Shown here: one piece after another, positions 1 to 9,033 of the stretch
How the letters are laid out: each line of letters begins with the position of its first letter
How positions within the stretch are numbered: position 1 is the stretch's first letter
Origin: Variovorax sp. KK3
GTDB taxonomy: Bacteria > Pseudomonadota > Gammaproteobacteria > Burkholderiales > Burkholderiaceae_C
Length of the DNA stretch: 64,000 nucleotides
Reading direction: 5' to 3'
Assembly (NCBI RefSeq): GCF_001984055.1
Contig: NZ_LYVO01000006.1
Coordinates: forward strand, 1-64,000
Notes under the pieces: model-generated
What the model was told of the DNA's origin: nothing
Seen by the model: only the letters and a program-made list of their open reading frames with translations
The model's database searches: none
Position numbers and translations under genes: made by a program

Positions 1-28
1 ATCTGATCGATCGCACGAAGGAATCACC

Positions 29-343
29 ATGGCCACCAAGCAAAAAATCCGCATCCGCCTGAAGGCGTTCGATTACAAGCTGATCGACCAGTCCGCTGCT
101 GAAATCGTGGACACCGCCAAGCGCACCGGTGCGATCGTCAAGGGCCCCGTGCCTTTGCCGACCCGCATGAAGCGCTTCGACATCCTGCGCTCGCCGCACG
201 TGAACAAGACGAGCCGCGACCAGTTCGAGATCCGCACGCACCAGCGCCTCATGGACATCGTCGACCCCACCGACAAGACGGTCGATGCACTGATGAAGCT
301 CGACTTGCCGGCCGGTGTCGACGTCGAGATCAAACTGCAATAA
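29..343 (+). CDS. rpsJ: 30S ribosomal protein S10
   Basis: S10 of the small ribosomal subunit, which in other bacteria also acts as NusE in transcription antitermination. The 104-residue product is full length and carries the typical S10 start ([10 protein letters not shown]) and the central GPVPLPTR and [17 protein letters not shown] stretches. AAGGA at 18-22 lies six bases before the ATG. It is the first gene of the window and is closely followed by a terminator, so it is probably the last gene of an upstream transcript (str operon genes would be expected upstream; outside the window) rather than the start of a continuous S10 operon. Confidence 0.98.
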   Translation: MATKQKIRIRLKAFDYKLIDQSAAEIVDTAKRTGAIVKGPVPLPTRMKRFDILRSPHVNKTSRDQFEIRTHQRLMDIVDPTDKTVDALMKLDLPAGVDVEIKLQ

Positions 344-363
344 GTGCCACTTTTGTAGGAAAA

Positions 364-393
364 AGCCCGCGCGCAGAAATGCCCGCGGGCTTA
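364..393 (+). terminator. Rho-independent-like terminator after rpsJ
   Basis: Nine-base perfect stem AAGCCCGCG (364-372) with CGCGGGCTT (385-393) and a 12-base loop, followed by ATTTACT. The T-tract is weak, so termination may be partial. It separates rpsJ from the rest of the S10 cluster. Confidence 0.75.
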
Positions 394-466
394 TTTACTG
401 GGCCGGGGATGTGGCATCCTCTTGGCACGGCAATCTGTCGGGCGAGCATGCTCCTGGGGAGTAGAG

Positions 467-2077
467 ATGAAGACAACATGGTTCCTGCGGACCCTCGCGC
501 TGGTTTCCGCAGTAGCACTCAGTGCGTGCGGAGGGGGCGGCGGCGGTGGCGGCGGTGGGTTCTTCGCTCCTCTCACGGTTGCGCCGACGACACCCGGCGC
601 TACCAGCGTCACGCTCAACGGCAACGTCACCTACGACTCGGTTCCCAATGCGACAGGTGGCTTGAACTACGCGGCGACGACCCCGAAGCCCGTGCGCGGT
701 GCCCTGGTGGAAGTGCTGGACGGCAGCTCGACGGTGATCGCCACCACGGCCACGGACGGCAATGGCGCCTACACCACCTCCGTGCCCGCCAACACCACCG
801 TCACGGTTCGCGTCAAGGCCCAGTTGCTGCAGAGCGGTACGGGACCGAGTTGGGATGTCAGCGTACGCGACAACACACAGGGCGAAGCGCTTTACTCGAT
901 GCAATCGTCCTCGTTTGCTACGGGTGGTTCAACCGTCACGCGTGACGTCCATGCGCCTTCGGGTTGGACGGGCACGTCGTACGGATCGGACCGCGTGGCC
1001 GGGCCGTTCGCGGTGCTCGACACCGTCTATGCGACGCAGGCCAAGGTGTTGTCCGCCGCGCCGACCACGGTGTTCCCGGCATTGCGCGTGTACTGGAGCG
1101 TCAACAATCTGCCGGCCACCGGCAATCTCACGCTGGGCCAGATCGGCACAACCTTCTTCACGACATCGGGCACGGCGGGGCGCTCCATCTATGTTCTGGG
1201 CAAGGCAGACGTCGATACCGACGAGTACGACACCTCGGTCGTCGCCCATGAATGGGGCCACTACTATCAGTCGGCGTTCAGCCGTGACGATTCGCCCGGG
1301 GGCGCCCACGGCGTGGACGAGCTTCTGGACCGCCGGCTGGCTTTCTCGGAGGGCTGGGGCAACGCATGGTCGGGCATTGCGCTTGGCCGCAGCAATTACA
1401 CCGACTCGGTGGGGGCAAGCCAGGCATTGGGCTCCAACCTGAACCTCGCCGCGGGTCCATCGACGAATCAAGGCTGGTATCGCGAGGCCTCGATTCATTC
1501 GATCCTGTGGAACTTGAACAACCAGGTGGGCTTCAAGCCGATCCACGACGCGATGACCGGATCGTTCAAGACCGGCGTCGCCGTCACGTCGATCCATCCC
1601 TTCTCGGTCGCCTTCAACGCCGCAGCGCCGAGCAGTGCCTCTGCCTTGAATGCGTTGCTGGTTGCCCAGAACATCGCCGTCCCCAACAGCCCTTACGCGG
1701 ACAACGAGAGCAATGGTGGCGGCTTCAACACCTATACGCTGCCGATGTACAAGGTCGTCAATCTCGGTGTCGGCACGTCGACCTGCGTCACGAACCAGGC
1801 CGACCCGGCGCGAGACGGCAACAAGCTCGGCAGCTACGCCTACCTGCGCTTCACGGCGCCGACGCAACGCAACTACAGCATCACGGTCACCGGAGGCGGC
1901 GCGGGCACCGACCCGGATTTCGTGGTCTACCAGGGGCGCCGCGCAGGCCAGGGGCTTTCAACTGTCGCAGGAAGCGAGTCTGGTGCAGCCACGCTTTCTG
2001 CCGGCGACGCAGTTCTGGTCGTCAACGACTTCAACAACACGTCGACGAATACGTGTTTCACCGTCACCATCAACTGA
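467..2077 (+). CDS. Putative zinc metallopeptidase lipoprotein (HEXXH)
   Basis: A 536-residue exported lipoprotein. The signal peptide ends in the lipobox ALSAC with Cys21, followed by about ten glycines that look like a flexible tether. Residues about 70-130 resemble a carboxypeptidase-regulatory-like beta domain. The catalytic motif is HEWGH at 261-265 and a likely third zinc ligand, Glu295, lies in FSEGWGNAW, the spacing of a gluzincin. The C-terminal 100 residues resemble a pre-peptidase C-terminal beta sandwich. I chose ATG 467 because GGGGAG precedes it at 456-461 and it gives a proper signal; an in-frame ATG at 422 does not. It lies, unusually, between rpsJ and rplC. Substrate unknown. 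Confidence 0.8.
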   Translation: MKTTWFLRTLALVSAVALSACGGGGGGGGGGFFAPLTVAPTTPGATSVTLNGNVTYDSVPNATGGLNYAATTPKPVRGALVEVLDGSSTVIATTATDGNGAYTTSVPANTTVTVRVKAQLLQSGTGPSWDVSVRDNTQGEALYSMQSSSFATGGSTVTRDVHAPSGWTGTSYGSDRVAGPFAVLDTVYATQAKVLSAAPTTVFPALRVYWSVNNLPATGNLTLGQIGTTFFTTSGTAGRSIYVLGKADVDTDEYDTSVVAHEWGHYYQSAFSRDDSPGGAHGVDELLDRRLAFSEGWGNAWSGIALGRSNYTDSVGASQALGSNLNLAAGPSTNQGWYREASIHSILWNLNNQVGFKPIHDAMTGSFKTGVAVTSIHPFSVAFNAAAPSSASALNALLVAQNIAVPNSPYADNESNGGGFNTYTLPMYKVVNLGVGTSTCVTNQADPARDGNKLGSYAYLRFTAPTQRNYSITVTGGGAGTDPDFVVYQGRRAGQGLSTVAGSESGAATLSAGDAVLVVNDFNNTSTNTCFTVTIN

Positions 2078-2088
2078 GGAACACAGCC

Positions 2089-2598
2089 ATGCGCGCACAC
2101 CGCCTTGCAACCATCGTCCTGTTGACGCTGGGCGTGGGCCTGTCCCTCCAGGCCTGCGCCGGGATCAAGCCTGCGAGCGGCGGTTCGGCCGCCATGGTCG
2201 CGGCGCCGATGAAGCCGGGCGGCTCCGGCATCGCGGTCCAGTACCGCATCGACGGAGAGCCGCAGGCAGGCGTCGCCGTGCCGGTGGTGCTTCGTTTCGA
2301 AGGCATCACCGCTCCCGCAGGGGGCTCGGTGCGCTTCACCGGTGACGGTGGTCTCACGATCGCCGGCTCGTCCGGATCGCAGGCACTGCCCGCGGGGCAA
2401 GTCACCACCATCACCCTTCAGGTCGCGACCGACGCGGACGGGATAGGCTATCTGAACGTGTTCACGACCCAGAACGGCGCCACCAGCGCCACCTCGATCA
2501 CGGTGCAGACCAGCAAGGCGCCCTCCGCCCTGCCCAAAGCAAGCGGCCTCAAGCAGACGCCCGAAGGCGACAAGATCATCACGATGCCGGCGAAGTGA
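2089..2598 (+). CDS. Hypothetical lipoprotein
   Basis: A 169-residue protein with a signal peptide and lipobox SLQAC (Cys23). The mature part is about 145 residues, rich in Gly, Ser, Thr and Val, and looks like a single all-beta domain (for example AGVAVPVVLRFEG and GQVTTITLQVATD). I do not recognise a family. It starts 11 bases after the metallopeptidase stop, with GAGGAA upstream, so the two are probably co-transcribed. The shared envelope location suggests, but does not show, a joint function. Confidence 0.75.
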   Translation: MRAHRLATIVLLTLGVGLSLQACAGIKPASGGSAAMVAAPMKPGGSGIAVQYRIDGEPQAGVAVPVVLRFEGITAPAGGSVRFTGDGGLTIAGSSGSQALPAGQVTTITLQVATDADGIGYLNVFTTQNGATSATSITVQTSKAPSALPKASGLKQTPEGDKIITMPAK

Positions 2599-2625
2599 AC
2601 CTGGCAGTCCGCGCCAGCGGACTGC

Positions 2626-2655
2626 TTGCACGACGTCGCACGCCCGGTCTATAAT
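2626..2655 (+). promoter_or_regulatory. Sigma-70 promoter before rplC
   Basis: TTGCAC (2626-2631) and TATAAT (2650-2655) separated by 18 bases; the -10 is perfect and the -35 matches four of six positions. It would start a transcript near 2662 with a leader of about 125 bases before rplC. It compensates for the rpsJ terminator and the inserted genes. Confidence 0.8.
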
Positions 2656-2737
2656 CGCCGGCTCCGCCCAATTTGCGCCCAGGCCTTTGCTCTGGCGCTG
2701 TTGTGCAGAGATTTATCAACCTCTTCCGCATACCAAA

Positions 2738-2763
2738 CGCTGTCGCCAATTGAAGTGGCAGCG
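2738..2763 (+). promoter_or_regulatory. Leader hairpin upstream of rplC
   Basis: CGCTG-tcg-CCA (2738-2748) pairs with TGG-CAGCG (2756-2763) around a seven-base loop, leaving a three-base bulge, in the untranslated leader 12 bases before the GGAG Shine-Dalgarno at 2775-2778. In Escherichia coli the S10 leader binds L4 for autogenous control; whether this hairpin does so is inference. Confidence 0.35.
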
Positions 2764-2786
2764 GCGGGAGTCTTGGAGAAAAAACC

Positions 2787-3458
2787 ATGAGTCTGAGCAA
2801 CTCCCTCGGGTTGCTGGGCCGCAAGGTGGGGATGATGCGTCTCTTCACCGATGACGGTGACGCTGTTCCCGTCACGGTAGTGGATGTGTCCAACAACCGT
2901 GTGACCCAGATCAAAACCCAAGAGACCGATGGCTACGTCGCCCTGCAGGTGACCTTCGGCTCGCGCAAGGCATCGCGCGTCACCAAGCCCGAAGCTGGCC
3001 ATCTCGCCAAGGCTGGCGTCGAAGCCGGCGAAATCATCCAGGAATTCCGCATCACCGCCGATGCCGCCGCCCAGCACAAGGCTGGTGGCGCCATTGCAGC
3101 GGCCAGCGTGTTTACCGTGGGCCAAAAGGTCGACGTGCAAGGCACTTCGATCGGCAAGGGCTACGCGGGCACCATCAAGCGCCACAACATGTCCTCGCAG
3201 CGCGCGTCGCACGGCAACAGCCGTTCGCACAACGTGCCCGGCTCGATCGGCATGGCGCAAGATCCCGGCCGTGTGTTCCCCGGCAAGCGCATGACGGGCC
3301 ACCTCGGCGACGTCACCGTGACCACCCAAAACCTCGACCTGATCCGCATCGACGAAGCACGCCAGCTGCTTTTGATCAAAGGCGCGATCCCCGGCGCCAA
3401 GGGTGGCTTCGTCACCGTTCGCCCGGCCGTCAAGGCCAAGGCGGCGCCCGCGGCTTAA
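2787..3458 (+). CDS. rplC: 50S ribosomal protein L3
   Basis: L3 nucleates large-subunit assembly and lies near the peptidyl transferase centre. The 223 residues are the normal betaproteobacterial length. Conserved segments include [12 protein letters not shown] at the N terminus, [14 protein letters not shown] in the middle and [11 protein letters not shown] near residue 170. The start has GGAG eight bases upstream. It is the first gene of the transcript driven by the 2626-2655 promoter, and rplD follows after 12 bases. Confidence 0.98.
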   Translation: MSLSNSLGLLGRKVGMMRLFTDDGDAVPVTVVDVSNNRVTQIKTQETDGYVALQVTFGSRKASRVTKPEAGHLAKAGVEAGEIIQEFRITADAAAQHKAGGAIAAASVFTVGQKVDVQGTSIGKGYAGTIKRHNMSSQRASHGNSRSHNVPGSIGMAQDPGRVFPGKRMTGHLGDVTVTTQNLDLIRIDEARQLLLIKGAIPGAKGGFVTVRPAVKAKAAPAA

Positions 3459-3470
3459 GGAGCAACAGCA

Positions 3471-4091
3471 ATGCAACTCGAACTCCTGAACGAGCAGGGC
3501 CAGGCCGCGTCCAAGTACGACGCGCCCGAGACCGTGTTCGGCCGTGACTACAACGAAGACTTGGTGCACCAGATCGTCGTCGCCTACCAGGCCAATGCCC
3601 GCCAGGGCACCCGTGCCCAGAAGGACCGCGAACAGGTCAAGCACTCGACCAAGAAGCCGTTCAAGCAAAAGGGAACGGGCCGCGCCCGTGCCGGTATGAC
3701 TTCCTCGCCCCTGTGGCGTGGGGGCGGCCGCATCTTCCCGAACATGCCGGACGAAAACTTCACCCAGAAGATCAACAAGAAGATGTACCGCGCCGGCATG
3801 GCCGCCATCTTCTCCCAGCTGGCACGCGAAGGCCGCCTGGCCGTGGTCGATTCGATCAAGGTCGACTCGCCCAAGACCAAGCCGCTGGCTGCCAAGTTCA
3901 AGGCGATGAATCTCGAGTCCGTGCTCGTGATCGCCGAAGAAGTCGACGAGAACCTGTACCTGGCCTCGCGCAACCTGGTCAACGTGCTCGTGGTCGAGCC
4001 GCGTTACGCCGACCCGGTGTCGCTGGTCCACTACAAGAAGGTGCTGGTCACCAAGGGCGCCGTCGACAAGCTCAAGGAGATGTTCGCATGA
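3471..4091 (+). CDS. rplD: 50S ribosomal protein L4
   Basis: L4 of the large subunit, lining the exit tunnel; in enterobacteria it is also the feedback repressor of the S10 operon. The 206-residue product shows the conserved KGTGRARAG and [10 protein letters not shown] loop (residues about 63-85). AAGGAG precedes the start. Its stop overlaps the rplW start as ATGA, so translation is probably coupled. Confidence 0.98.
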   Translation: MQLELLNEQGQAASKYDAPETVFGRDYNEDLVHQIVVAYQANARQGTRAQKDREQVKHSTKKPFKQKGTGRARAGMTSSPLWRGGGRIFPNMPDENFTQKINKKMYRAGMAAIFSQLAREGRLAVVDSIKVDSPKTKPLAAKFKAMNLESVLVIAEEVDENLYLASRNLVNVLVVEPRYADPVSLVHYKKVLVTKGAVDKLKEMFA

Positions 4092-4423
4092 GCCGCGTCA
4101 ATCCCACTCCCCAGCAGCGCCAGTTCGACGAAGGTCGGCTGATGAACGTGCTGGTCGCTCCGATCGTGTCCGAAAAGGCCACGCTCGTCGGCGAAAAGTC
4201 GAATGCAGTCACCTTCAAGGTGCTGCAGGACGCCACCAAGCCCGAAATCAAGGCGGCCGTCGAACTCATGTTCAAGGTCGAAGTGAAGGGCGTGTCCGTG
4301 GCCAACATCAAGGGCAAGACCAAGCGCTTTGGTAAGTCGGTCGGCCGTCGCGACAACGTTCGCAAGGCTTACGTGACGCTCAAGGCCGGTCAGGAGCTCA
4401 ACCTGGTTGGGGAAGGCGCTTAA
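4088..4423 (+). CDS. rplW: 50S ribosomal protein L23
   Basis: L23 sits at the tunnel exit and docks trigger factor and SRP. The 111-residue product has the family core [12 protein letters not shown] and [19 protein letters not shown] chose ATG 4088, which overlaps the rplD stop by four bases; the alternative ATG at 4143 would remove about 18 N-terminal residues that are longer than in E. coli L23 (100 residues). Confidence 0.97.
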   Translation: MSRVNPTPQQRQFDEGRLMNVLVAPIVSEKATLVGEKSNAVTFKVLQDATKPEIKAAVELMFKVEVKGVSVANIKGKTKRFGKSVGRRDNVRKAYVTLKAGQELNLVGEGA

Positions 4424-4425
4424 TC

Positions 4426-5250
4426 ATGGCCGTCATCAAGATGAAACCCACTTCGCCGGGCCAACGTGGCGCGGTGAAGATCTCGCGGGACCACCTGTAC
4501 AAGGGTGCGCCGCACGCAGCCCTTCTGGAACCCCAGTTCCAGAAGGCCGGCCGCAACAACAACGGCCACATCACGACTCGCCACAAGGGCGGCGGCCACA
4601 AGCACCACTACCGTGTGGTCGACTTCGTGCGCAACAAGGACGGCATCCCGGCCAAGGTCGAACGCATCGAGTACGACCCGAACCGCACCGCCCACATCGC
4701 CCTGGTGTGCTACGCCGACGGCGAGCGTCGCTACATCATCGCCCCGCGTGGCCTGGAAGCCGGTGCAACGCTGCTGAGCGGTTCGGAAGCCCCGATCCGC
4801 GCCGGCAACACGCTGCCTATCCGCAATATCCCCGTGGGTTCGACGATCCACTGCATCGAACTGCAGCCGGGCAAGGGCGCGCAGATCGCCCGTTCGGCCG
4901 GCACGTCGGCCACGCTGCTGGCCCGTGAAGGCGTTTACGCCCAGGTCCGCATGCGCTCGGGCGAAGTGCGCCGCGTGCACGTCGAATGCCGCGCCACCAT
5001 CGGTGAAGTCGCCAACGAAGAGCACAGCCTGCGCCAACTCGGCAAGGCCGGTGTCAAGCGCCACATGGGCATCCGCCCGACCGTGCGCGGCGTGGTGATG
5101 AACCCGGTCGACCACCCGCACGGTGGCGGTGAAGGCAAGACCGGCGAAGGCCGCCATCCTGTTGACCCGTGGGGCAACCTCACCAAGGGTTATCGCACCC
5201 GCAACAACAAGCGCACGCAGGTCTTCATCGTGTCGCGTCGGAAGAAGTAA
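4426..5250 (+). CDS. rplB: 50S ribosomal protein L2
   Basis: L2 is a primary rRNA-binding protein needed for subunit association and peptidyl transfer. The 274-residue product is standard length, with [18 protein letters not shown] near residue 45 and the conserved C-terminal [20 protein letters not shown] including the essential histidine region. It starts two bases after rplW ends. Confidence 0.98.
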   Translation: MAVIKMKPTSPGQRGAVKISRDHLYKGAPHAALLEPQFQKAGRNNNGHITTRHKGGGHKHHYRVVDFVRNKDGIPAKVERIEYDPNRTAHIALVCYADGERRYIIAPRGLEAGATLLSGSEAPIRAGNTLPIRNIPVGSTIHCIELQPGKGAQIARSAGTSATLLAREGVYAQVRMRSGEVRRVHVECRATIGEVANEEHSLRQLGKAGVKRHMGIRPTVRGVVMNPVDHPHGGGEGKTGEGRHPVDPWGNLTKGYRTRNNKRTQVFIVSRRKK

Positions 5251-5261
5251 GGGACAGCCAC

Positions 5262-5540
5262 ATGACTCGCTCTCTCAAGAAAGGTCCCTTCGTCGACCAC
5301 CACCTGGCGGCCAAGGCCGACAAGGCCGTGACGAACAAGGACAAGAAGCCGATCAAGACCTGGTCGCGTCGCTCGATGGTCCTGCCCGAGTTCATCGGCC
5401 TGACCATCGCCGTGCACAACGGCAAGCAGCACGTGCCCGTGTACATCACCGACCAGATGGTCGGCCACAAGCTCGGCGAATTTGCGCTCACGCGCACGTT
5501 CAAGGGGCACCCCGCGGACAAGAAAGTCCAGAAGAAGTAA
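5262..5540 (+). CDS. rpsS: 30S ribosomal protein S19
   Basis: S19 of the 30S head. The 92-residue product begins [15 protein letters not shown], the family signature, and contains [17 protein letters not shown] chose ATG 5262; an in-frame ATG about 90 bases upstream would place an unrelated extension inside rplB. It sits 11 bases after rplB and nine before rplV. Confidence 0.98.
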   Translation: MTRSLKKGPFVDHHLAAKADKAVTNKDKKPIKTWSRRSMVLPEFIGLTIAVHNGKQHVPVYITDQMVGHKLGEFALTRTFKGHPADKKVQKK

Positions 5541-5549
5541 GGAACGACC

Positions 5550-5882
5550 ATGTCTGAAACACGTGCAGTCCTCCGCGGCGTTCGCCTTTCGGTCGACAAA
5601 GGCCGTCTGGTCGCCGATCTGATCCGCGGCAAGAAGGTGGATCAAGCGCTCAACATTCTGCAGTTCACGCAGAAGAAGGCCGCCGTGATCGTGAAGAAGG
5701 TGCTCGAGTCGGCCATCGCCAACGCCGAGCACAACGACGGTGCCGACATCGACGAACTGAAGGTCAAGACCATCTACGTCGAGCAGGGCGCCACGCTCAA
5801 GCGCTTCACGGCGCGCGCCAAGGGTCGCGGCAACCGCATCAGCAAGCCCACGTGCCACGTGTACGTGACGGTGGGCAACTAA
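5550..5882 (+). CDS. rplV: 50S ribosomal protein L22
   Basis: L22 contributes to the exit tunnel wall. The 110-residue product has the conserved [16 protein letters not shown] and C-terminal [16 protein letters not shown] segments, whose loop harbours macrolide-resistance positions in other species. AAGGAA precedes the start. Ordinary member of the cluster. Confidence 0.98.
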   Translation: MSETRAVLRGVRLSVDKGRLVADLIRGKKVDQALNILQFTQKKAAVIVKKVLESAIANAEHNDGADIDELKVKTIYVEQGATLKRFTARAKGRGNRISKPTCHVYVTVGN

Positions 5883-5897
5883 CAGGCTGGAAGAAAT

Positions 5898-6800
<903 letters not shown>

Positions 6801-6830
6801 CATCGGTCTTAGAACTACGGAGTAAATAAC

Positions 6831-7247
6831 ATGCTGCAACCTGCACGCAGAAAGTTCCGCAAGGAACAGAAGGGCCGCAACACCGGCATCGCGACCCGCG
6901 GCAACGCGGTGTCCTTCGGTGATTTCGGCCTCAAGTCGATCGACCGCGGCCGCTTGACGGCACGCCAGATCGAAGCCGCCCGTCGCGCGATCTCGCGCCA
7001 CGTCAAGCGCGGTGGTCGCATCTGGATTCGTGTGTTTCCCGACAAGCCGATTTCCACCAAGCCCGCCGAAGTGCGGATGGGTAACGGCAAGGGCAACCCC
7101 GAGTATTACGTCGCCGAGATCCAGCCCGGCAAGGTGATCTACGAGATCGTCGGTGTGCCCGAAGAACTCGCGCGCGAAGCGTTCCGCCTGGCCGCCGCCA
7201 AGCTGCCGCTGCGCACCACCTTCGTCGCTCGCCAGCTCGGCGCCTGA
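6831..7247 (+). CDS. rplP: 50S ribosomal protein L16
   Basis: L16 lies at the A-site side of the peptidyl transferase centre. The 138-residue product starts [17 protein letters not shown] and contains the conserved [20 protein letters not shown] (residues about 62-81), which includes the arginine hydroxylated by RoxA in E. coli. Full length, with a GGAG-type site upstream. Confidence 0.98.
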   Translation: MLQPARRKFRKEQKGRNTGIATRGNAVSFGDFGLKSIDRGRLTARQIEAARRAISRHVKRGGRIWIRVFPDKPISTKPAEVRMGNGKGNPEYYVAEIQPGKVIYEIVGVPEELAREAFRLAAAKLPLRTTFVARQLGA

Positions 7248-7261
7248 TCGGGAGAACGAAC

Positions 7262-7507
7262 ATGGCAACCCGTAAGAAGAAGGACGCCGCGGCTACCGCC
7301 AAGGTGTCGAAGGCCGCCACGCTGCGCGACAAGGATGTCGCCGGCCTGCAAGCCGAAATCAAGGATCTGCAGAAGGCTCATTTCGGCCTGCGCATGCAGA
7401 AGGCCACGCAACAACTGTCCAACACGGCCACGCTGCGCATCACGCGCCGCGACATCGCCCGTGCCAAGACCATTCTTGCGCAGAAGCAGCAAGAAACCGC
7501 CAAGTAA
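7262..7507 (+). CDS. rpmC: 50S ribosomal protein L29, N-terminally extended
   Basis: L29 of the tunnel exit. The L29 core begins at about residue 20 ([16 protein letters not shown]) and includes [13 protein letters not shown] and [10 protein letters not shown]. The product is 81 residues against 63-65 in most bacteria because of a lysine and alanine rich extension ([16 protein letters not shown]). No later in-frame start would give the usual length with a good ribosome site, so the extension is probably real. Confidence 0.95.
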   Translation: MATRKKKDAAATAKVSKAATLRDKDVAGLQAEIKDLQKAHFGLRMQKATQQLSNTATLRITRRDIARAKTILAQKQQETAK

Positions 7508-7516
7508 GGAGTGACC

Positions 7517-7786
7517 ATGACGGAAGCTAAAAAATCCCTCAAGCGCACCCTGATCGGCAAGGTGGTCAGCGACAAGCGTGCCAAGACGGTGACGGTGCTC
7601 GTCGAGCGCCGCGTGAAGCACCCGATCTACGACAAGGTGGTGACCCGCTCGAGCAAGTACCACGCCCATGACGAAAAGGGCGAGTACAAGATGGGCGACA
7701 CCATCGAGATCACCGAAAGCCGGCCGATCTCGAAGACCAAGAACTGGGTCGTGACCCGCTTGGTCGAGAAGGCCATCACGGTCTGA
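7517..7786 (+). CDS. rpsQ: 30S ribosomal protein S17
   Basis: S17 binds 16S rRNA early in assembly. The 89-residue product has the S17 core [19 protein letters not shown] and [21 protein letters not shown] 7517 is preferred over GTG 7511 because AAGGA (7506-7510) is six bases from the ATG but abuts the GTG. It is the last gene of the cluster; a strong terminator follows and the spc operon (rplN onward) is not here. Confidence 0.97.
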   Translation: MTEAKKSLKRTLIGKVVSDKRAKTVTVLVERRVKHPIYDKVVTRSSKYHAHDEKGEYKMGDTIEITESRPISKTKNWVVTRLVEKAITV

Positions 7787-7809
7787 TCGTCGGCGCGCAG
7801 CCAATCCGA

Positions 7810-7843
7810 AAGCGGCCCACAATGTGGGCCGCTTTTCTTTTTT
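7810..7843 (+). terminator. Strong Rho-independent terminator after rpsQ
   Basis: Eleven-base perfect stem AAGCGGCCCAC (7810-7820) and GTGGGCCGCTT (7824-7834) with an AAT loop, followed by TTCTTTTTT. It ends the ribosomal transcript 11 bases before the peroxiredoxin start. Confidence 0.95.
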
Positions 7844-7854
7844 CAGGAGCAAAC

Positions 7855-8361
7855 ATGATCAAAGTCGGTGACACCCTTCCTGCTGCGACCTTGCAGGAGT
7901 ATTCCGAGGTCGAGGGCGAAGGCTGCAGCATCGGCCCGAACGCTGTCGACGTGAGTCAGGCCTCGGCGGGCAAGACCATTGCGCTCTTCGCGCTGCCTGG
8001 TGCCTTCACGCCCACTTGTTCGGCCAAGCACGTGCCGGGCTATGTGCAGCGCGTCGACGAACTCAAGGCCGCGGGCGTGGACGAGATCTGGTGCGTGAGC
8101 GTCAACGACGCGTTCGTGATGGGCGCGTGGGCGCGTGACCAGAAGACCGACGGCAAGGTGCGCATGCTGGCCGACGGCAGCGGCGTGTTCGCGAACGCCA
8201 CGGGCCTGACGCTGGATCTCACGGGCCGCGGCATGGGCGTTCGCAGCAACCGCTACTCGATGCTGGTCAAGGACGGCAAGGTGGCCGCGCTCAACATCGA
8301 GGCACCCGGCAAGTTCGAGGTCAGCGACGCCGAGACGCTGCTCAAGCAGGCCCGCGGCTGA
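7855..8361 (+). CDS. Peroxiredoxin (Prx5/redoxin family)
   Basis: Thiol peroxidase that reduces H2O2 or organic hydroperoxides in the cytoplasm, usually with glutathione or glutaredoxin as reductant. The 168-residue product has the active-site loop PGAFTPTCS with peroxidatic Cys55, and the downstream SVNDAFVMGAW and R-containing GLGVRSxRYSM-like segment (MGVRSNRYSMLV). There is no obvious resolving cysteine partner pattern of 2-Cys enzymes. CAGGAG at 7844-7849 supports ATG 7855. It overlaps the terminator tail, so its own promoter must lie near or within the rpsQ end or be read through. Confidence 0.93.
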   Translation: MIKVGDTLPAATLQEYSEVEGEGCSIGPNAVDVSQASAGKTIALFALPGAFTPTCSAKHVPGYVQRVDELKAAGVDEIWCVSVNDAFVMGAWARDQKTDGKVRMLADGSGVFANATGLTLDLTGRGMGVRSNRYSMLVKDGKVAALNIEAPGKFEVSDAETLLKQARG

Positions 8362-8376
8362 TCGCGCCCGGCTGAT

Positions 8377-8428
8377 CGCATTCGGCCAATCGCACTCGGT
8401 CGATCCCGCCGGCCGAATGCGCCGGCGG
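8377..8428. repeat. Alternative inverted repeats between convergent genes
   Basis: CGCATTCGGCC (8377-8387) is perfectly complementary to GGCCGAATGCG (8411-8421). The right arm also takes part in a second, exclusive hairpin, CCGCCGGC (8406-8413) with GCCGGCGG (8421-8428). They lie between the peroxiredoxin and acetyltransferase genes, which converge. There is no T-tract, so a bidirectional terminator role is uncertain. Confidence 0.6.
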
Positions 8429-8442
8429 AGTACGCCCTCCCG

Positions 8443-9033
8443 TCAAAGATCGACCTTGAGGTAATGCGACCCCGCAATGGGGTTGTGATAGTAGGGCGGG
8501 ACTTCGACGAAACCCAGGTCCTCGTAGAGGGCCCGCGCCGACTCCATGTCATCCAGCGTGTCGAGCAGCACGCAGGCATAGCCGGCGCCGCGCGCTGCGT
8601 CCAGGATGGCTTCGGCCATCTGGCGGCCGAGACCCAGGCCTCGAAACTGCGGACGGACATAAAGGCGCTTCATCTCCGCCGCGTTCGGGTAGTCGGCCAT
8701 GTCCAGGGGGCGCAGTGCGCAGCAGCCCGCGACATAGGCCTCGATGCCATTGGCGCGCTTCAACGTCGGCACGCCCGCACGCTCCGATTGCGAACCTCCG
8801 GGCCCGGCATCCACCAGGGCCAGCAGCAGCGCACCACGCGGCTCGGCGTAGTCGCCAGGCAAGTCAGCCAACTCCGCATCGAAATTCTGGAAGCACAGGT
8901 CGATCCCCAGCGAGGCCGCGTACTCGAGAAAAATCGACCGCGTGATGTCGAGCTCGCTGCCGGGGTCGGGCGTGACCAGCACGATGTCCGGCGTGCCCGC
9001 CAATGGAAGCGGCCTGGAGATGGAAAAAGTCAT
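8443..9033 (-). CDS. GNAT family N-acetyltransferase
   Basis: A 196-residue GNAT-fold protein expected to transfer an acetyl group from acetyl-CoA to an amine of unknown substrate. The acetyl-CoA-binding motif A is visible as RPQFRGLGLGRQM (residues about 130-145), preceded by EMKRLYV, with a C-terminal ESARALYEDLGFVEV stretch. I chose ATG 9033 because it overlaps the cytochrome b561 stop as ATGA, suggesting translational coupling; an ATG at 9054 is also in frame. Its pairing with a cytochrome gene gives no clear functional hint. Confidence 0.85.
   Translation of the reverse strand: MTFSISRPLPLAGTPDIVLVTPDPGSELDITRSIFLEYAASLGIDLCFQNFDAELADLPGDYAEPRGALLLALVDAGPGGSQSERAGVPTLKRANGIEAYVAGCCALRPLDMADYPNAAEMKRLYVRPQFRGLGLGRQMAEAILDAARGAGYACVLLDTLDDMESARALYEDLGFVEVPPYYHNPIAGSHYLKVDL

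Noticed and set aside
422..466. Upstream ATG for the metallopeptidase lipoprotein
   Set aside because: It would put 15 polar residues before the signal peptide; ATG 467 has GGGGAG upstream and gives a standard lipoprotein signal.
7511..7516. GTG as the rpsQ start
   Set aside because: It abuts the AAGGA ribosome site; ATG 7517 has normal spacing and the conserved N terminus.
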